Source: Parabacteroides sp. (lineage in GTDB: Bacteria; Bacteroidota; Bacteroidia; Bacteroidales; Tannerellaceae). From it: a stretch of DNA of 64,000 nt. Location of the stretch: positions 1 through 64,000 of the forward strand of contig JAGBDR010000009.1 in NCBI GenBank assembly GCA_017937385.1, given 5' to 3'. Of the stretch, positions 61,234 to 64,000 are shown piece by piece. The notes under the pieces are model-generated. The model saw nothing but the letters and a program-made list of their open reading frames with translations. It had not been told where the DNA came from and made no database searches. Made by a program: the position numbers and the translations under genes. Within the stretch, counting starts at the first letter, position 1; every line of letters starts with the position of its first letter.

Positions 61234-61404
61234 ATGCGTGGAAGTAAAATTGATACGATATTGACCTGGTTATTCATGGTTTTGGCGATAGCGGCAGTAA
61301 TCTGTTACTTTGCTTTTCCTGAAAACCGGTTGCCGTTCCTATATTGCGGCGGTGCAGCGATCTGTTTCCGCTTGGTTCAATATCTGGTGAGATTCATACA
61401 TTAA
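61234..61404 (+). CDS. 56-residue membrane protein inside the kor operon
   Basis: ATG 61234 opens a 56-residue frame MRGSKIDTILTWLFMVLAIA... ending VRFIH at TAA 61402-61404. Two hydrophobic helices (about 8-27 and 33-51) are separated by FPENRLPFLY, and the N-terminus is positive. It starts 9 nt after korA and lies before korB, so it is co-transcribed. No family recognised, but the layout is that of a real small membrane protein. Confidence 0.7.
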   Translation: MRGSKIDTILTWLFMVLAIAAVICYFAFPENRLPFLYCGGAAICFRLVQYLVRFIH

Positions 61405-61495
61405 TAATATGCCGATAACAACAGGAAGGAATCATTCATTGCGACTTTCCGCCATTGGCAAATTATCTCATTAACGCATTGAAAAATTATTCTTT

Positions 61496-62260
61496 ATGGA
61501 AGTCAACGAAATAATAAAACCGGAGAACCTGGTATACGAAAAGCCCAGGTTGATGAATGAAAATCCCATGCACTACTGTCCCGGTTGCAGCCACGGCGTG
61601 ATACACAAGCTGATTGCCGAAGTGATCGCCGAGATGGGCATGGAGGATAAAACAATCGGTATCTCTCCTGTCGGATGTGCCGTATTTGCCTATAATTACA
61701 TCGACATCGACTGGATCGAAGCGGCTCACGGACGTGCACCGGCTATCGCGACAGCCGTCAAACGGCTGAATCCGGACAAGATGGTATTCACTTATCAAGG
61801 CGACGGCGACCTGGCCGCCATCGGTACAGCCGAAACCATCCATGCCGCCAACCGGGGAGAAAACATCGTAATCGTATTTGTCAACAACGCCATCTATGGC
61901 ATGACAGGCGGACAGATGGCCCCTACTACACTGGAAGGTATGCCGACGGCAACCTGCCCGTACGGACGTAACATCGCCCTGAACGGTTATCCGTTGAAGA
62001 TCGGCGATCTACTTGCCCAACTGGAAGGAACCTGCCTGGTTACCCGCCAGAGCGTACAGACTGCCGCAGCCGTCCGCAAAGCGAAGAAGATGCTTCGCAA
62101 AGCATTCGAAAATTCAATGGCTGGCAAAGGTACTTCGATTGTCGAATTTGTTTCCACCTGTTCATCCGGTTGGAAAATGACACCAGAGAAGGCAAACAAA
62201 TGGATGGAAGAGAACATGTTCCCGTTCTATCCGTTAGGAGATCTCAAGAATAAAGAATAA
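61496..62260 (+). CDS. korB: 2-Oxoacid:ferredoxin oxidoreductase, beta (TPP-binding) subunit
   Basis: A 254-residue subunit with CPGCSHG (about 24-30) and the thiamine-pyrophosphate motif GDGDLAAIG ... NNAIYGMTGGQMAPT (about 102-147). Works with KorA, KorC and KorD. The 91-nt gap after the small membrane protein gene holds no other frame of note. Confidence 0.94.
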   Translation: MEVNEIIKPENLVYEKPRLMNENPMHYCPGCSHGVIHKLIAEVIAEMGMEDKTIGISPVGCAVFAYNYIDIDWIEAAHGRAPAIATAVKRLNPDKMVFTYQGDGDLAAIGTAETIHAANRGENIVIVFVNNAIYGMTGGQMAPTTLEGMPTATCPYGRNIALNGYPLKIGDLLAQLEGTCLVTRQSVQTAAAVRKAKKMLRKAFENSMAGKGTSIVEFVSTCSSGWKMTPEKANKWMEENMFPFYPLGDLKNKE

Positions 62261-62277
62261 TCATCACATTATCAACA

Positions 62278-62829
62278 ATGAAACAAGAAATTATAATAGC
62301 CGGTTTCGGTGGACAAGGGGTTTTGTCGATGGGTAAGATTCTGGCCTATTCCGGCCTGATGGAAGGGAAAGAAGTCAGCTGGATGCCTTCTTACGGTCCC
62401 GAACAACGAGGAGGTACGGCCAACGTAACCGTTATCCTGAGTGACGACCGCATCAGTTCTCCCGTACTGAACGAATATGATATTGCCATCATCCTGAACC
62501 AACCTTCGATGGACAAGTTTGAGGACAAGGTGAAAAAAGGAGGTATCATCATTTATGACGGATATGGAATCCATACGCCGGTGAAACGGACCGACGTCAA
62601 GGTATATCGCGTGGACGCCATGGACGCCGCCACTGAAATGAAGAACGAAAAAGCGTTCAATATGTTGATCCTCGGCGGACTACTGAAAATCGTCCCGATG
62701 GTGAAACTGGAAAACGTACTGTTAGGCCTGAAGAAATCTCTGCCCGAACGCCACCACAAGCTCATCCCGATGAATGAGGCGGCCATCAAAAAGGGTATGG
62801 AGATCATAACCCCTATGCAAATAGGATAA
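62278..62829 (+). CDS. korC: 2-Oxoacid:ferredoxin oxidoreductase, gamma subunit
   Basis: A 183-residue subunit with GFGGQGVLSMGKILA near the N-terminus (about 8-22) and SYGPEQRGGTANVTV, typical of the gamma domain that binds CoA-side elements of the complex. It closes the operon, 17 nt after korB, and is followed by a 19-bp inverted repeat. Confidence 0.93.
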   Translation: MKQEIIIAGFGGQGVLSMGKILAYSGLMEGKEVSWMPSYGPEQRGGTANVTVILSDDRISSPVLNEYDIAIILNQPSMDKFEDKVKKGGIIIYDGYGIHTPVKRTDVKVYRVDAMDAATEMKNEKAFNMLILGGLLKIVPMVKLENVLLGLKKSLPERHHKLIPMNEAAIKKGMEIITPMQIG

Positions 62830-62841
62830 GGTGCCAAGAGC

Positions 62842-62904
62842 ATGTGCCAATATGCCAATTGAAGAATGTGCCCGCAACATTCATTAATTGGCATATTGGC
62901 ACAT
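62842..62904. repeat. 19-bp perfect inverted repeat after korC
   Basis: Arms 62842-62860 and 62886-62904 are exact reverse complements; the loop holds an inner stem GAATGT/ACATTC. The arms consist of TGCCAATA/TATTGGCA words. Likely a 3' structure for the kor transcript; it ends at the TTG of the next promoter. Confidence 0.85.
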
Positions 62905-62934
62905 TGGCTTATTGGCACATTATTATTATCTTTG
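62904..62934 (+). promoter_or_regulatory. Promoter of the porin gene
   Basis: TTG (62904-62906), 20 nt, TATCTTTG (62927-62934). The ATG follows only six bases later, which predicts a leaderless or nearly leaderless mRNA. Confidence 0.65.
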
Positions 62935-62940
62935 CCCCCC

Positions 62941-64000
62941 ATGAAGCATAGCTTATACATATTATTACTCTTGATAATATCCGTTTCGGCTCTGCATGCG
63001 CAACGCCGACCGGGTGGAGACCGGAAAGGATTCTCACTCGGAAACCTATCCAAAGCCAAGCAGGAGGTTCCCGACAGCCTACTGATTCCTGACAGTACAG
63101 CAACGAACAACAGACGTATCACGGCCTACCGGCTCACACCGTTGTTGGGTGAACCTTACATTACGCCATTGGACACGCATAAACTGAATTTCGCCAACAG
63201 CACGCTTGTGGAATCCCAATCGCTGGCAGTCGGCTACTTAGCCAATACGGGAGCACCCGCACAAAGCCGCATCTTCTCCGAACGCAAGGAACCGCGGGAT
63301 TTCCTGTTTGCCGATGCGCACGACTATTATATCACAGATCCCCGGAACGCACAGTTTTACAATACAAAAGTCCCTTATACAAATGTGATGTACACGACTA
63401 TGGGGGGAAACGAAAGCAAAAACGAACAACTGAAAGGCACGTTGACCATGAACTTCGGCCCGAAGATCAACGTCGGTGGCGATCTGGATTATATCTACAG
63501 CCGCGGATATTACAAGAATAACGGCAACAAACTGTTAAGCTACCGCCTTTTCGGCAGCTACAAGTCTGACCGTTACGAAGCGTATGCTTACCTGAGCAAC
63601 TTCAATTTCCTCTACTACGAAAACGGGGGATTGGCCAACGACTCGGTAATTACCCACCCGGACCAGTACTTTGCCGGCGAAAGGAACCAGGACGACACGA
63701 AAGCGTTCGACACACGCTATCCGATCAAGGCGTGGAACCGTGTACGGGGCAAACAGTATTTCCTGAGCCACCATTACAACCTCGGATTCGAACGCGAATT
63801 GGGAGGAGAAGTGGACACGTTGGGAAACCCCACGAAGCTATTTGTTCCCGTTTCCAGCATCATCCACACGCTGGAGTATCAGGACAACCGCCGCCGTTTC
63901 CACTCGGAAGCGGACAAAAACCTGAACGAATGCTACCTGACTCCGGATGGGAACCCGCGCGTATTCGGCCTGGAAAACGGTTCGCGTGTCGACGACCGCA
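62941..64000 (+). CDS. Putative porin (PF14121-like), 5' part
   Basis: The frame is open from ATG 62941 to the window end (353 residues, no stop). Signal peptide MKHSLYILLLLIISVSALHAQ, then a linker (RRPGGDRKGF) and a barrel-like region with repeated aromatic strand patterns (YYITDPRNAQFYNTKVPYTNVMYTT, LDYIYSRGYYKNN, YAYLSNFNFLYYENGG). This matches the large putative porins of Bacteroidetes, usually 600-700 residues, so about half is missing. Not part of the kor operon: it has its own promoter. Confidence 0.82.
   Translation, partial: MKHSLYILLLLIISVSALHAQRRPGGDRKGFSLGNLSKAKQEVPDSLLIPDSTATNNRRITAYRLTPLLGEPYITPLDTHKLNFANSTLVESQSLAVGYLANTGAPAQSRIFSERKEPRDFLFADAHDYYITDPRNAQFYNTKVPYTNVMYTTMGGNESKNEQLKGTLTMNFGPKINVGGDLDYIYSRGYYKNNGNKLLSYRLFGSYKSDRYEAYAYLSNFNFLYYENGGLANDSVITHPDQYFAGERNQDDTKAFDTRYPIKAWNRVRGKQYFLSHHYNLGFERELGGEVDTLGNPTKLFVPVSSIIHTLEYQDNRRRFHSEADKNLNECYLTPDGNPRVFGLENGSRVDDR

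Overview
The window looks like a chromosomal segment of a gut Bacteroidales genome, probably Parabacteroides or a close relative. Pointers are a SusC/SusD pair, GH97 and DUF1080 enzymes, a PF14121-type porin, DapL/DapF lysine synthesis, type III glutamine synthetase, an inositol-lipid cluster, and promoters of the Bacteroidetes primary-sigma type (TTTG, about 20 nt, TAnnTTTG) before many genes. The genus is inference; no rRNA is present.

Layout. 1-1.5 kb: the end of an unknown gene, a tiny ORF behind a striking hairpin, GtrA and a conserved unknown. 1.6-6.2 kb: a minus-strand ribose/nucleoside salvage operon (ribokinase, ADP-ribosylglycohydrolase-like lipoprotein, nucleoside hydrolase, DMT permease) with a divergent helical-repeat protein that may regulate it. 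8-13 kb: a large AsmA-family protein, then rfbC-rfbB. 13.2-13.9 kb: palindromic and tandem repeats and two tandem tRNA-Cys genes. 14-20 kb: GH97, a double SGNH hydrolase, a PhnP-like hydrolase, murB and HU. 20-25.9 kb: an exported DUF1080 / Gfo-Idh / sugar isomerase cluster resembling the 3-keto-glycoside pathway, with a related isomerase at 28.7 kb. Between them lies a scrapyard holding a susD remnant, a membrane-protein fragment, a toxin-antitoxin pair and a long non-coding repeat. 29.7-35 kb: an orphan FtsX/MacB permease with a sigma-54-like promoter, small stress-type proteins, a 225-nt inverted-repeat element and an OmpA protein. 35.4-41.4 kb: a SusC-SusD-phosphoesterase operon with a long leader. 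43.9-48 kb: inositol-lipid synthesis (inositol-phosphate synthase, PgpA-like phosphatase, GtrA, CDP-alcohol transferase, PAP2-type synthase). 49.8-59.1 kb: dapF-dapL, glnN, a second toxin-antitoxin pair, nadE-pbpC. 59.1-62.8 kb: a second copy of the non-coding repeat, then the four-subunit 2-oxoacid:ferredoxin oxidoreductase operon. The window ends inside a porin gene.

The most unusual signals are non-coding. An element of about 490 nt is present twice in the same orientation (27,960-28,450 and 59,159-59,649) with no net insertion or deletion and no protein-like substitution pattern. A MITE-like long palindrome lies at 33,659-33,883. A 22-nt tandem repeat built on GGCATGGAA recurs at two distant sites, and long hairpins made of short repeated words sit at several gene junctions. 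All alignments were made by eye; no database search was possible.
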